Positions 1-5,788 of a stretch of 5,788 bases of DNA are shown in pieces (the stretch's first letter is position 1; each line of letters begins with the position of its first letter). Source of the DNA: Phycisphaerales bacterium UBA6054 (lineage in GTDB: Bacteria > Planctomycetota > Phycisphaerae > Phycisphaerales > UBA1924); the NCBI GenBank assembly GCA_002429045.1, contig DIYM01000121.1, positions 1,248-7,035 on the forward strand, read 5' to 3'. Both the position numbers and the translations under genes were made by a program. The notes beneath the pieces are model-generated. The model saw nothing but the letters and a program-made list of their open reading frames with translations. It did no database searches and was not told where the DNA came from.

Positions 1-216
1 CTTGCCCGCGCCGTTCGGCCCGATGATCGCGGTGACCCGCCCCGGCGCGATCGAGCAGGACGCCGAAACGAGCGCCGGACGGGCACCCCGGGGCTGGGAG
101 GGATAGGAAACCGCGAGATCGAGGGCGGTGAGCGGCACGTCGGATGGTAACGCGGCGATGAAGTCGGCCGCGGATGTCGCCCGGCGGGCATGCCGACAGC
201 ACGGTGCCGATACCAT
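1..216 (-). CDS. ABC transporter ATP-binding protein, N-terminal fragment (runs off the left edge)
   Basis: Partial gene, 72 codons visible. Read leftward, the last visible residues are AIIGPNGAGK, a canonical Walker A (P-loop) motif ending at the nucleotide-binding lysine. It is preceded by LTALDLAVSY, a normal first beta strand of an ABC nucleotide-binding domain, and by APGRVTAIIG. The rest (Q-loop, signature, Walker B) lies outside the window. The protein would hydrolyse ATP on the cytoplasmic face of a transporter. The 'PGRVTAIIGPNGAGK' style resembles ATPases of iron-siderophore, haem or cobalamin importers, but substrate cannot be assigned from this piece. The start is uncertain: ATG at 216 has no clear Shine-Dalgarno and puts the P-loop lysine at residue 72. 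GTG at 138 would put it at residue 46, closer to the usual place for the family, and would leave a longer divergent spacer. The gene is divergent from the SDR gene. Confidence 0.8.
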   Translation of the reverse strand, partial: MVSAPCCRHARRATSAADFIAALPSDVPLTALDLAVSYPSQPRGARPALVSASCSIAPGRVTAIIGPNGAGK

Positions 217-223
217 CCCGCGT

Positions 224-231
224 GGAAGAGG
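224..231 (+). promoter_or_regulatory. Ribosome binding site for the NDUFA9-like gene
   Basis: Purine-rich GGAAGAGG lies 2 bases before ATG 234 (its GGAAG core is 5 bases away). It supports ATG 234 over the in-frame upstream ATG at 174, which lacks such a site and would overlap the divergent ABC gene. Confidence 0.5.
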
Positions 232-233
232 CG

Positions 234-1211
234 ATGAACAGGCAGGGCCCGGGCACGGTCGCGGTCACCGGGGCGACGGGGTTCGTTGGGCGATCGATCG
301 TGCGAGAGTTGCTGATGCGCGGCTGGTCGGTGCGGGCGCTCGCGCGCTCGGAGACCAAAGCCCGGAAGGTGCTCCCCGAGGGCGCCGGGCTCACCGTCGT
401 GCGGGGGGGCGTGCTCGATCGCGACCGTCTGGATGACCTCCTGGACGGCGCCGACGCCTGTGTCCATCTTGTCGGGATCATCCGTGAAGCCGGCGGGCAG
501 CAGACGTTCGAGAACATGCACGCCGAGGCGACACGCCGGGTCGTTCGGGCGGGGGAGAAGCACTCCGAAGGGCGGCGCGAACCGATCCGGCACGTCCAGA
601 TGTCCGCGCTGGGCGTGCGTGATGGGTCGTCGATCCAGTATCAGAAGACGAAGCGCGACGGCGAGCGGGCCGTCGAGGGCTCCGGGCTCCGGTGGACGAT
701 CTTCCGCCCGGGCCTGATCCACGGGGCGGACGGCGAGTTCACGCGGATGGTCGCCGATTGGGTCCGGGGCAGGGCGGCTCCGTTCCTGTTCGTGCCTTAC
801 TTCACGCCCGGGTGGCTGCCGCTCGGGCACGGCGCGCCGACCGCGCCGTGCCGGGTTGAGGATATCGCGCGGGTGTTCTGCGACGCGCTCGAGAACGACT
901 CGGCGATCGGGAAGACCTACGACCTGGCGGGCCCGGACGAGATCCCGTTCGATGAACTCTTGCGGATCTTCAAGAATCGCGTGCCCCGCGCCAAACGCTT
1001 GCCGATACTGGGCGTGCCGGGCAGGGCCGCGGTCCTCCAGGCCAGGCTCGCCGGTGCGGTCGGGCTCGGCGGGATGCTGCCGTTCGACGAGGGGATGGCG
1101 CGGATGGCGATGGAGCCGAGCGTTTCGGGATGCTCGCCCGCTCGTGCCGAGCTGGGCTTCGACCCGATGCCATTCGAGGAAGCACTCCAGACCTACGCCG
1201 ATCGGCTCTGA
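234..1211 (+). CDS. NAD(P)-binding SDR protein, complex I NDUFA9 subunit family
   Basis: A 325-residue atypical short-chain dehydrogenase (extended SDR/NmrA-like). The glycine-rich dinucleotide-binding motif TGATGFVG is at residues 12-19, right after a short beta strand (VAV), as in a Rossmann fold. A YxxxK pair sits at Y136/K140 (YQKTK) after the strand ending in SALG, and the segment WTIFRPGLIHG (154-164) is typical of the NDUFA9-like group. In mitochondria NDUFA9 is an accessory complex I subunit; bacterial homologues are usually annotated only by family, and the physiological substrate is unknown. No signal peptide or membrane segment is visible, so it is probably cytosolic. Start ATG 234 was chosen because the Rossmann motif then begins at a normal distance and a purine-rich ribosome site precedes it. 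It lies 41 bases before rnr in the same direction. No complex I genes are seen here. Family assignment is firm; role is not. Confidence 0.85.
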   Translation: MNRQGPGTVAVTGATGFVGRSIVRELLMRGWSVRALARSETKARKVLPEGAGLTVVRGGVLDRDRLDDLLDGADACVHLVGIIREAGGQQTFENMHAEATRRVVRAGEKHSEGRREPIRHVQMSALGVRDGSSIQYQKTKRDGERAVEGSGLRWTIFRPGLIHGADGEFTRMVADWVRGRAAPFLFVPYFTPGWLPLGHGAPTAPCRVEDIARVFCDALENDSAIGKTYDLAGPDEIPFDELLRIFKNRVPRAKRLPILGVPGRAAVLQARLAGAVGLGGMLPFDEGMARMAMEPSVSGCSPARAELGFDPMPFEEALQTYADRL

Positions 1212-1252
1212 CCCCGGTTCTGCGCTACACACCCAAGAACGGACCAACACCC

Positions 1253-3727
1253 ATGCCACTCCGCTACCGCGATCGATTGATCTCCTACATCTCGTCGAAC
1301 GAGTACAAGCCCCAGCATCTGCCGCTCGTGGCCAAGGAACTGAAGATCGACGACGTCGACGATTTCGGTCAGGCGGTGCGCGAGTTGGCCGCCGAGGGGA
1401 TCATCGATCTCGACCCGTCCGGCAAGATCCAGCTCCCCTTCCGCCCGGACCGGGGCGAGATCGAGGGCACCTTCCGCGGCACCATGACCGGTATCGGATT
1501 TGTCGAGCCCCTCGGTGCCTCGCACGGTTCGGACATCTTCATCCCCCCGGACGGCACGATGGGCGCGCTCTCGGGCGACGTGGTGCTGGTCTCGTACGAG
1601 CGCGATCGGCGGCGCGAGAAACGCCTCGGCACGCCCGAGCGCCAGTACCAGGGGGACGTGATCGAGATCATCAAGCGGAAACGCGCGAACTTCACGGGCG
1701 AGATCGAGAAGCGCGACGGGCGGTGGCTGGTCTTCCCGGACGGGCGGGAGCTGACAGAGCCCATCGTGATCCGCGACGCCGACTCCAAGAACGTCAAGGC
1801 GGGCGACAAGGTCGTCGTCGAGATGGTGGACTATCCGGAGAACGGTCGGCTCGGGCAGGGCGTGATCACCAAGGTGCTGGGCGAGGCGGGTCTTCCCGAC
1901 GTCGAGACGCAGGCGGTCATCGCGGCGTACTCGCTCCCGAGCAACGAGTTCCCCGAGGCGTGCGTGAACCAGGCACGCGAAGCGACCGCGCGGTTCGACG
2001 CCGAGATGGACGCGTACGAGAAGGGCGGCATCGACGCCCTGGACATGCGGATGGATCTGACGGGCGAATACATCACGACGATCGACCCGCCGGATGCGAA
2101 GGACTACGACGACGCGATCTCGGTCAAGAGAACCGATGCGGGCTATGAACTGGGGATCCATATCGCGGATGTGGCGCACTACATCCCGATCGGCTCGGCG
2201 CTCGATATCGAGGGAGCGGACCGGGCCAACTCGGTGTACCTGCCGCGCTTGGTCATCCCGATGCTGCCGGAAGTGTTGTCCAACGGCATCTGCTCGCTGC
2301 AGGAGGGGGTGCTGCGGTACGCGAAGACGTGCTTTATCTCGTACGACAAGACGGGGAACGTCCGCGGGCGTCGGTTCTGCCAGAGCCTGATCAAGAGCCG
2401 CAAGCGGATGACATACCTCGAGGCCCAGGCGCTCATCGACGGCGATCCGGAAGAAGCCAAGAAGCACGCCAAGACCGACACCCCGCACACGGAAGAACTG
2501 ATCGCGTCGGTCCGTCTGATGGACGAGCTGTCGCGCCTGATCCAGGCACGCCGGCACAAGGCGGGCATGATCCATCTCGACCTTCCCGACGTGGAGCTGG
2601 TCTTCGACGAGGGCGGCAGGGTCGTCGACGCCGAGCCCGAGGACGACGCGTTCACGCACACGCTCATCGAGATGTTCATGGTCGAGGCGAACGAGGCGCT
2701 CGCGTCGCTGTTCGAGGACCTGCGCGTGCCGGTGCTGCGGCGCATCCACCCCGAGCCGACCCCCAACGACACCGAGGACCTCCGACGAGCGGCGACCGTG
2801 GCGGGCTACAAAATCCCCAAGAGCCCCGAGCGAGAGGAACTCCAGGGGCTGCTCGACGCCACCGCGGGGACGAACGCCGCCCGGGCCGTGCACATGGCGG
2901 TGCTGCGCACGCTGACCAAGGCGAGCTACTCCCCGGCGTTGATCGGGCACTACGCGCTCGCGTCGCACGCGTACTCGCACTTCACCAGCCCGATCCGGCG
3001 CTACCCGGACCTGACCGTCCACCGCTCCCTGGTCGCGTACCTCGAGCGGACGGACAACGGCGCCGCCAGGCCCGAATCCGACTCGGGCATGGTCGCGCTG
3101 GGCAAGGATCTCAGGGACGACGACCGCTGCCCGCACGAGCAGGACCTGGTCAACGTCGGGCGGCACTGCTCGGACCGCGAGGTGAACGCGACGGCCGCCG
3201 AGCGGGAGCTCCGCCAGTTCCTGGTGCTCCAGCTGATGGCCGAGCACATCGGCGAGGAGTTCGACGGCGTCGTGACCGGCGTCACGCCTAAGGGCGTGTA
3301 CGTGCAGCTCGCGACGTACCTGGCGGACGGCATGGTCCCCAAGGGCGACCTGCCCGGCGACACCTCGCGGAGCAACCGCCCGCCGAGCTGGAAGATCGAC
3401 AGCCGCACCGGGGCCCTCGTGGACGCGCACTCCGGACGCAGCTACAGCATGGGCGACTCGGTCCGCGTGACGATCGCGGCGGTGGACCTGGCGACCCGGC
3501 GGATGGACCTCGCGATCGCGGACGGCGCCTCGCGGGCGGCGGGCAAGGCCAAGCAGGTCAAAGGGCTCAAGCTGGGCCAGGAAGGCGATTTCGGCGGGCT
3601 CGGCGGCTCGAAGGGCGCGGGCTTCAAGACGCCCGGGTCGAAGCGTCGCAGCCAGAAGAGCCGCTCGCGTGACAAGCGCAAGGCCGATCACCGCGGGGAC
3701 CGGAAGAACAAGGGCAAGCGTCAGTAG
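1253..3727 (+). CDS. rnr: Ribonuclease R (3'-5' exoribonuclease, RNB family)
   Basis: A complete 824-residue enzyme, close to the length of E. coli RNase R (813). Domains in order: winged-helix at about 3-62; cold-shock-like OB fold at about 70-117 with GIGFVEPLG and DIFIPP; a second OB segment at about 145-215; the RNB catalytic domain at about 262-600; an S1 domain from about 667 to 755; a basic tail. The catalytic metal-binding motif IDPPDAKDYDD begins at 277, giving D278, D284, D286 and D287, equivalent to D201/D207/D209/D210 of RNase II. The RNA-contacting motif HFTSPIRRYPDL begins at 576, and IPMLPEVLSNGICSL is intact. The enzyme degrades structured RNA processively from the 3' end to nucleoside monophosphates in the cytoplasm (known for the family). 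ATG 1253 gives a normal N-terminus; upstream in-frame extension would run into the SDR gene. The Shine-Dalgarno is weak. It is 41 bases after the SDR gene and 31 before the CpcT-like gene. Confidence 0.96.
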   Translation: MPLRYRDRLISYISSNEYKPQHLPLVAKELKIDDVDDFGQAVRELAAEGIIDLDPSGKIQLPFRPDRGEIEGTFRGTMTGIGFVEPLGASHGSDIFIPPDGTMGALSGDVVLVSYERDRRREKRLGTPERQYQGDVIEIIKRKRANFTGEIEKRDGRWLVFPDGRELTEPIVIRDADSKNVKAGDKVVVEMVDYPENGRLGQGVITKVLGEAGLPDVETQAVIAAYSLPSNEFPEACVNQAREATARFDAEMDAYEKGGIDALDMRMDLTGEYITTIDPPDAKDYDDAISVKRTDAGYELGIHIADVAHYIPIGSALDIEGADRANSVYLPRLVIPMLPEVLSNGICSLQEGVLRYAKTCFISYDKTGNVRGRRFCQSLIKSRKRMTYLEAQALIDGDPEEAKKHAKTDTPHTEELIASVRLMDELSRLIQARRHKAGMIHLDLPDVELVFDEGGRVVDAEPEDDAFTHTLIEMFMVEANEALASLFEDLRVPVLRRIHPEPTPNDTEDLRRAATVAGYKIPKSPEREELQGLLDATAGTNAARAVHMAVLRTLTKASYSPALIGHYALASHAYSHFTSPIRRYPDLTVHRSLVAYLERTDNGAARPESDSGMVALGKDLRDDDRCPHEQDLVNVGRHCSDREVNATAAERELRQFLVLQLMAEHIGEEFDGVVTGVTPKGVYVQLATYLADGMVPKGDLPGDTSRSNRPPSWKIDSRTGALVDAHSGRSYSMGDSVRVTIAAVDLATRRMDLAIADGASRAAGKAKQVKGLKLGQEGDFGGLGGSKGAGFKTPGSKRRSQKSRSRDKRKADHRGDRKNKGKRQ

Positions 3728-3746
3728 TCTCTCACGCGACCCGCCC

Positions 3747-3752
3747 AGGAGA
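3747..3752 (+). promoter_or_regulatory. Shine-Dalgarno for the CpcT/CpeT-like gene
   Basis: AGGAGA, 6 bases before ATG 3759, in the 31-base gap after rnr. It decides this start over an in-frame ATG at 3669 that lies inside rnr. Confidence 0.8.
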
Positions 3753-3758
3753 CCAGAT

Positions 3759-4430
3759 ATGAGCGCGGATTCCAGATCGATTGCCACGGCCGCCGCGGCG
3801 GCGGGATTCATCACGGCGTGGTCCGCGTGCGGCTGCGCCTCCATCGCACGCGACGCCGCGTACGACCCCGGAACCGACCCGGTCGCCGCGTTGCGGGACT
3901 CGCTGGCCGGCTCGTTCGACTCTTCCGAGCAGGCGGCCCGGGACGAGTCGTACTTCGACATCGTCCTGCACATGAAACCGATGTGGACGTGGCGCGACGA
4001 CGGGCCCTGGCTGTACGTCGAGCAGGCGGTCGCCGCGGCGGCGGACCGCCCGTACCGCCAGCGGGTCTACAAGCTCGAACGGACCGGGGAGAACGCGGTC
4101 CGATCGCGGGTGTTCGTGTTCGATGACCCCCTCGGGCATGCCGGCGCGTGGGAGAGCGCCAGCCCGCTGTCGGAGATGTCGCCCGAGGACCTCGAGGAGC
4201 GCGTCGGGTGCGCCGTGCTGATGACCTACGACCCGGATACGGGGGCGTTCAGCGGTTCCACGATGGGCAACGGATGCCGCAGCGAGCTCAACGGCGCCGC
4301 GTACGCGACCAGCGAGGTGCTGATCGAACCGGGGCGGATCGTGAGCTGGGACCGCGGGTTCGACCAGACCGGCATGCAGGTCTGGGGCGCCGAGGCCGGC
4401 GGCTACGTGTTTGTTCGCCTCCCCGACTGA
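3759..4430 (+). CDS. Exported chromophore lyase CpcT/CpeT family protein
   Basis: A 223-residue protein. The N-terminus has an arginine followed by an alanine-rich apolar stretch (about 8-23) ending in SACGCAS, which suggests a signal peptide; C24 or C26 might be lipidated, but neither fits the lipobox well. The mature part matches the CpcT/CpeT family pattern: YFDIVLHMKPMW (65-76), WLYVEQA (84-90), PYRQRVY (98-104), GCAV (150-153), AYATSEV (181-187), SWDRGF (196-201) and QVWGA (207-211). In cyanobacteria CpcT attaches phycocyanobilin to a cysteine of phycocyanin beta subunit, and CpeT acts on phycoerythrin; the fold is a small lipocalin-like beta barrel. No phycobiliprotein is present here and the apparent export is unlike the cyanobacterial enzymes, so a lyase activity should not be assumed. 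A tetrapyrrole or other small-ligand binding role outside the cytoplasm is inference. A strong AGGAGA fixes the start. Its stop lies 3 bases from that of the convergent gene. Confidence 0.85.
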   Translation: MSADSRSIATAAAAAGFITAWSACGCASIARDAAYDPGTDPVAALRDSLAGSFDSSEQAARDESYFDIVLHMKPMWTWRDDGPWLYVEQAVAAAADRPYRQRVYKLERTGENAVRSRVFVFDDPLGHAGAWESASPLSEMSPEDLEERVGCAVLMTYDPDTGAFSGSTMGNGCRSELNGAAYATSEVLIEPGRIVSWDRGFDQTGMQVWGAEAGGYVFVRLPD

Positions 4431-4433
4431 CGC

Positions 4434-5423
4434 TTACCGCTCGAGTTGCTCCCACGGGAAACCCTCCGGGATCAACGACGGACGGTCGTTGAGCCTCCCG
4501 ACCAGAAACTCGAGGGCGTCGTAGAGCCGGGGCCCCGGACGGTTGAACATCTGGTTGCCGTCCACGATCGCGACCCTGCCCGCCCTCACCGCCGGCAGTT
4601 CTCGGAACCACGCTTGTTCGAGCAGTCGATCGGTCTCCGCGATCGACTGCGCGAGCGTGAGCCCGCAGGGTGCGATGACGAGGTGATCGGGTTTCACGGC
4701 CGCGAAGACGTTGCTGGAAACGGCAATGGACTTGCCCGCCACGCGTTCGGCCTGCTGAGGCCCCACCGCCGCCCCGGAGCCGGGCCTGGCGACGGTCTCG
4801 TTGAGCGGGTGCCGACCCCCGGCCCGCTCGATCAGTTGCACCGACCAGTGCCCGGCGACATAGATCGGGTCGGTCCATTCCATGAACCCGACCACCGGCC
4901 CCTCGGTGTAGGGATTGACGTGCTCGAGCGCTCGGTCCGCGCGCTCCCGGAGGCCGACCACGGCGTGCATCGCTTCCCGCTCCATCCCGATCGCCGATCC
5001 CACCGCGAGGATGTCGTCGAGCACGCCCTCGACCGTTTCCGGATTCAGGCTCAGCACGCGCGGCGTGCCGGGCATCCGCTCGGCGGCGCTCAGCACGGTC
5101 GCGTGATCGATCGAGCAGACCGCGCAGACGTCCTGGGTGATGATCAGATCGGGCTCGAGCGACGCCAGCCGCGCTTCATCGAGCGTGTAGAGCGGCTGCC
5201 CGGCGTCGTTCAGCGTGCGGACACGCTCGTCGATCGCCGACGGCGCCATGTCCCCCACGAGCGCGTGCCCGGGCGCCGAGCCGGCACGGGACGCGGTCAG
5301 CGCGGGGAGATGCCCGAGCCCTCCGGGATGGTCGCACTCGTGGGAACGCCCCACGAGCCGATCGGCGGCTCCGATGAGAGCGAGGATCTCGGTCGCGGAG
5401 GGGAGCAGGCTCACGATGCGCAA
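4434..5423 (-). CDS. Cobalamin-binding protein / BtuF-like substrate-binding family protein, cytoplasmic-looking
   Basis: A 329-residue protein of the periplasmic-binding-protein-like group (COG0614 type) often labelled 'cobalamin-binding protein'. From the TTG start it begins at once with the first strand (RIVSLLPSATEIL), with no signal peptide. Family marks: SHECDHP (27-33), ITQDVCAVC (95-103), EWTDPIYVAGHW (182-193), APCG (251-254) and DGNQMFNRPGPRL (288-300). BtuF itself is a periplasmic vitamin B12 receptor for the BtuCD importer; this subgroup lacks clear export and its ligand is not established. TTG 5423 is preferred because GGAGA lies 7 bases upstream and the fold starts there. The alternative ATG at 5531 adds 36 low-complexity Pro/Arg/Gly-rich residues and has no well-spaced ribosome site. 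No transporter partner is adjacent; an ABC ATPase fragment lies about 4 kb away on the same strand. No B12 riboswitch is visible upstream. Confidence 0.85.
   Translation of the reverse strand: MRIVSLLPSATEILALIGAADRLVGRSHECDHPGGLGHLPALTASRAGSAPGHALVGDMAPSAIDERVRTLNDAGQPLYTLDEARLASLEPDLIITQDVCAVCSIDHATVLSAAERMPGTPRVLSLNPETVEGVLDDILAVGSAIGMEREAMHAVVGLRERADRALEHVNPYTEGPVVGFMEWTDPIYVAGHWSVQLIERAGGRHPLNETVARPGSGAAVGPQQAERVAGKSIAVSSNVFAAVKPDHLVIAPCGLTLAQSIAETDRLLEQAWFRELPAVRAGRVAIVDGNQMFNRPGPRLYDALEFLVGRLNDRPSLIPEGFPWEQLER
4472..4492. repeat. Perfect 8-bp inverted repeat with a 5-base loop (possible hairpin)
   Basis: TCAACGAC and GTCGTTGA flank GGACG. It lies inside the 3' part of the BtuF-like gene, 41 bases beyond the stop of the convergent CpcT-like gene. 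No T-run follows in either direction, so it is not a standard intrinsic terminator. It could still form a 3' hairpin on the plus-strand transcript, or be chance. Confidence 0.4.
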
Positions 5424-5430
5424 ATCGGTG

Positions 5431-5435
5431 TCTCC
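5431..5435 (-). promoter_or_regulatory. Shine-Dalgarno supporting a TTG start
   Basis: On the minus strand GGAGA lies 7 bases before TTG 5423. It is the main reason for starting the BtuF-like gene there rather than at ATG 5531. Confidence 0.65.
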
Positions 5436-5557
5436 GTGGGTGTTCGGGGCGCGGGCGGGCGTCGGCGCTCCCGGTTTTCGCGGCCCGCTCGGGCGGCCGG
5501 AAAGCGGGCGTTCGGCTACGCTATTCACCATCCCCCGCCCGCGCCGATGCGGACGCC

Positions 5558-5563
5558 AAGGAG
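5558..5563 (+). promoter_or_regulatory. Shine-Dalgarno supporting a GTG start
   Basis: AAGGAG lies 8 bases before GTG 5572, an ideal site and spacing. It marks the start of the gene that runs off the right edge. Confidence 0.75.
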
Positions 5564-5571
5564 CCTATCGC

Positions 5572-5788
5572 GTGTCTGACGACCAACACACCGTTCCGCA
5601 GCCCGCAAGAGGACCGACGCGGCGGGGAGCCGTCGCGTTCGTCGCCCTGGCGGCGGTCGCGCTGGCCGCGTTGCCCGGGCACGGGCAGGAGGCGACGGGC
5701 TCGCCCGAGCAGGGCAGCGACCAGCCCGAGGTGCTGCTGGATTGGGGCGACGAGCAGCCCCGCAGCAACGCGGAAGGACGCCGGCGGG
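5572..5788 (+). CDS. Exported protein of unknown function, N-terminal fragment (runs off the right edge)
   Basis: An open frame of 72 complete codons from a GTG start with a near-consensus AAGGAG 8 bases upstream. The N-terminus has the three parts of a signal peptide: a polar start ending in TRR (16-18), an apolar core of about 14 residues (AVAFVALAAVALAAL, from 20), and a likely cleavage region LPGHGQ with a cut after G38. The twin arginines are weakly Tat-like but lack the usual following hydrophobic pair, so Sec export is more likely. The visible mature part (39-72) is polar, rich in Glu, Asp, Gln, Gly and Pro, with VLLDWGDEQ at 54-62, and looks like a flexible linker. I do not recognise the family and the main domain lies outside the window. 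The gene is divergent from the BtuF-like gene. Confidence 0.7.
   Translation, partial: MSDDQHTVPQPARGPTRRGAVAFVALAAVALAALPGHGQEATGSPEQGSDQPEVLLDWGDEQPRSNAEGRRR

Larger units (their letters stand above)
5424..5571. other. Divergent intergenic spacer between the BtuF-like gene and the exported-protein gene
   Basis: This 148-base spacer must carry promoters for both divergent genes if the chosen starts are right. It holds a short G+C-rich imperfect inverted repeat (CGGCC at 5481 with GGCCG at 5495). A weak plus-strand -10-like TACGCT is at 5517-5522 with no good -35 partner. No operator or riboswitch is recognised. Confidence 0.4.

Noticed and set aside
174..233. Upstream ATG 174 as start of the SDR gene
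   Set aside because: It adds 20 residues before the usual Rossmann N-terminus and overlaps the divergent ABC gene; ATG 234 has a better ribosome site.
856..2148. A 430-codon plus-strand open frame overlapping the SDR gene and rnr
   Set aside because: It is Arg-rich low-complexity translation in a shifted frame of two real genes, with no domain.
3728..3758. Terminator between rnr and the CpcT-like gene
   Set aside because: The 31-base gap has no stem-loop or T-run, only a Shine-Dalgarno.
1193..3973. A 926-codon open frame on the minus strand opposite rnr
   Set aside because: It lies antisense to an unambiguous RNase R gene with intact catalytic motifs. Its translation is Arg/Val/His/Asp-biased with no recognisable domain, as expected from a G+C-rich antisense shadow.
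5481..5499. G+C-rich inverted repeat (CGGCC/GGCCG) as a terminator or operator
   Set aside because: It is only 5 bp with a 9-base loop and no T-run, which is expected by chance at this base composition.
5424..5571. Cobalamin riboswitch upstream of the BtuF-like gene
   Set aside because: The spacer is only 148 bases and I see no B12-box-like sequence or the long structured leader such an element needs.
4446..5579. A 377-codon plus-strand open frame opposite the BtuF-like gene
   Set aside because: It is the reverse-strand shadow of a gene with clear family motifs; the product is His/Arg/Gly/Pro-biased and unrecognisable.
1..5788. CRISPR array, tRNA, rRNA, insertion sequence or integration site
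   Set aside because: No regularly spaced direct repeats, cloverleaf-like or rRNA sequence, transposase frame or terminal inverted repeats were seen; nearly all bases are in ordinary coding genes.

Overview
This is a G+C-rich (about two thirds by eye), gene-dense chromosomal segment of a bacterium. It holds four complete protein genes and two cut by the window edges. The gene set suggests a heterotrophic member of the Planctomycetota, most likely a Phycisphaerae-type lineage: an NDUFA9-like SDR protein, RNase R with a basic tail, a CpcT/CpeT-like protein outside a cyanobacterium, and a cytoplasmic-looking 'cobalamin-binding' family protein. That placement is inference from family content and style; there is no rRNA or other marker in the window.

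Layout: (1) 1-216, minus strand: N-terminus of an ABC transporter ATPase, cut exactly at its Walker A lysine. (2) 234-1211, plus: NAD(P)-binding SDR protein of the complex I NDUFA9 family. (3) 1253-3727, plus: complete RNase R (rnr). (4) 3759-4430, plus: exported CpcT/CpeT-family protein. (5) 4434-5423, minus: BtuF-like 'cobalamin-binding' family protein, probably starting at TTG. (6) 5572 to the window end, plus: N-terminus of an exported protein starting at GTG, unrecognised.

Genes 2-4 run in the same direction with gaps of 41 and 31 bases and no visible terminator between them, so they may be co-transcribed. Their functions (oxidoreductase-like or complex I assembly, RNA decay, bilin-lyase-like protein) do not form an obvious pathway. 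Gene 4 and gene 5 converge with only 3 bases between their stop codons. Genes 5 and 6 diverge from a 148-base spacer that must hold both promoters. The ABC ATPase and gene 2 also diverge, with starts possibly only 17 bases apart.

I found no mobile element, CRISPR array, tRNA, rRNA or riboswitch, and no clear new multi-gene system. The points most worth a second look are the CpcT/CpeT-like protein in a probably non-photosynthetic bacterium, the cysteine-rich BtuF-like protein without a signal peptide, and the two likely non-ATG starts.
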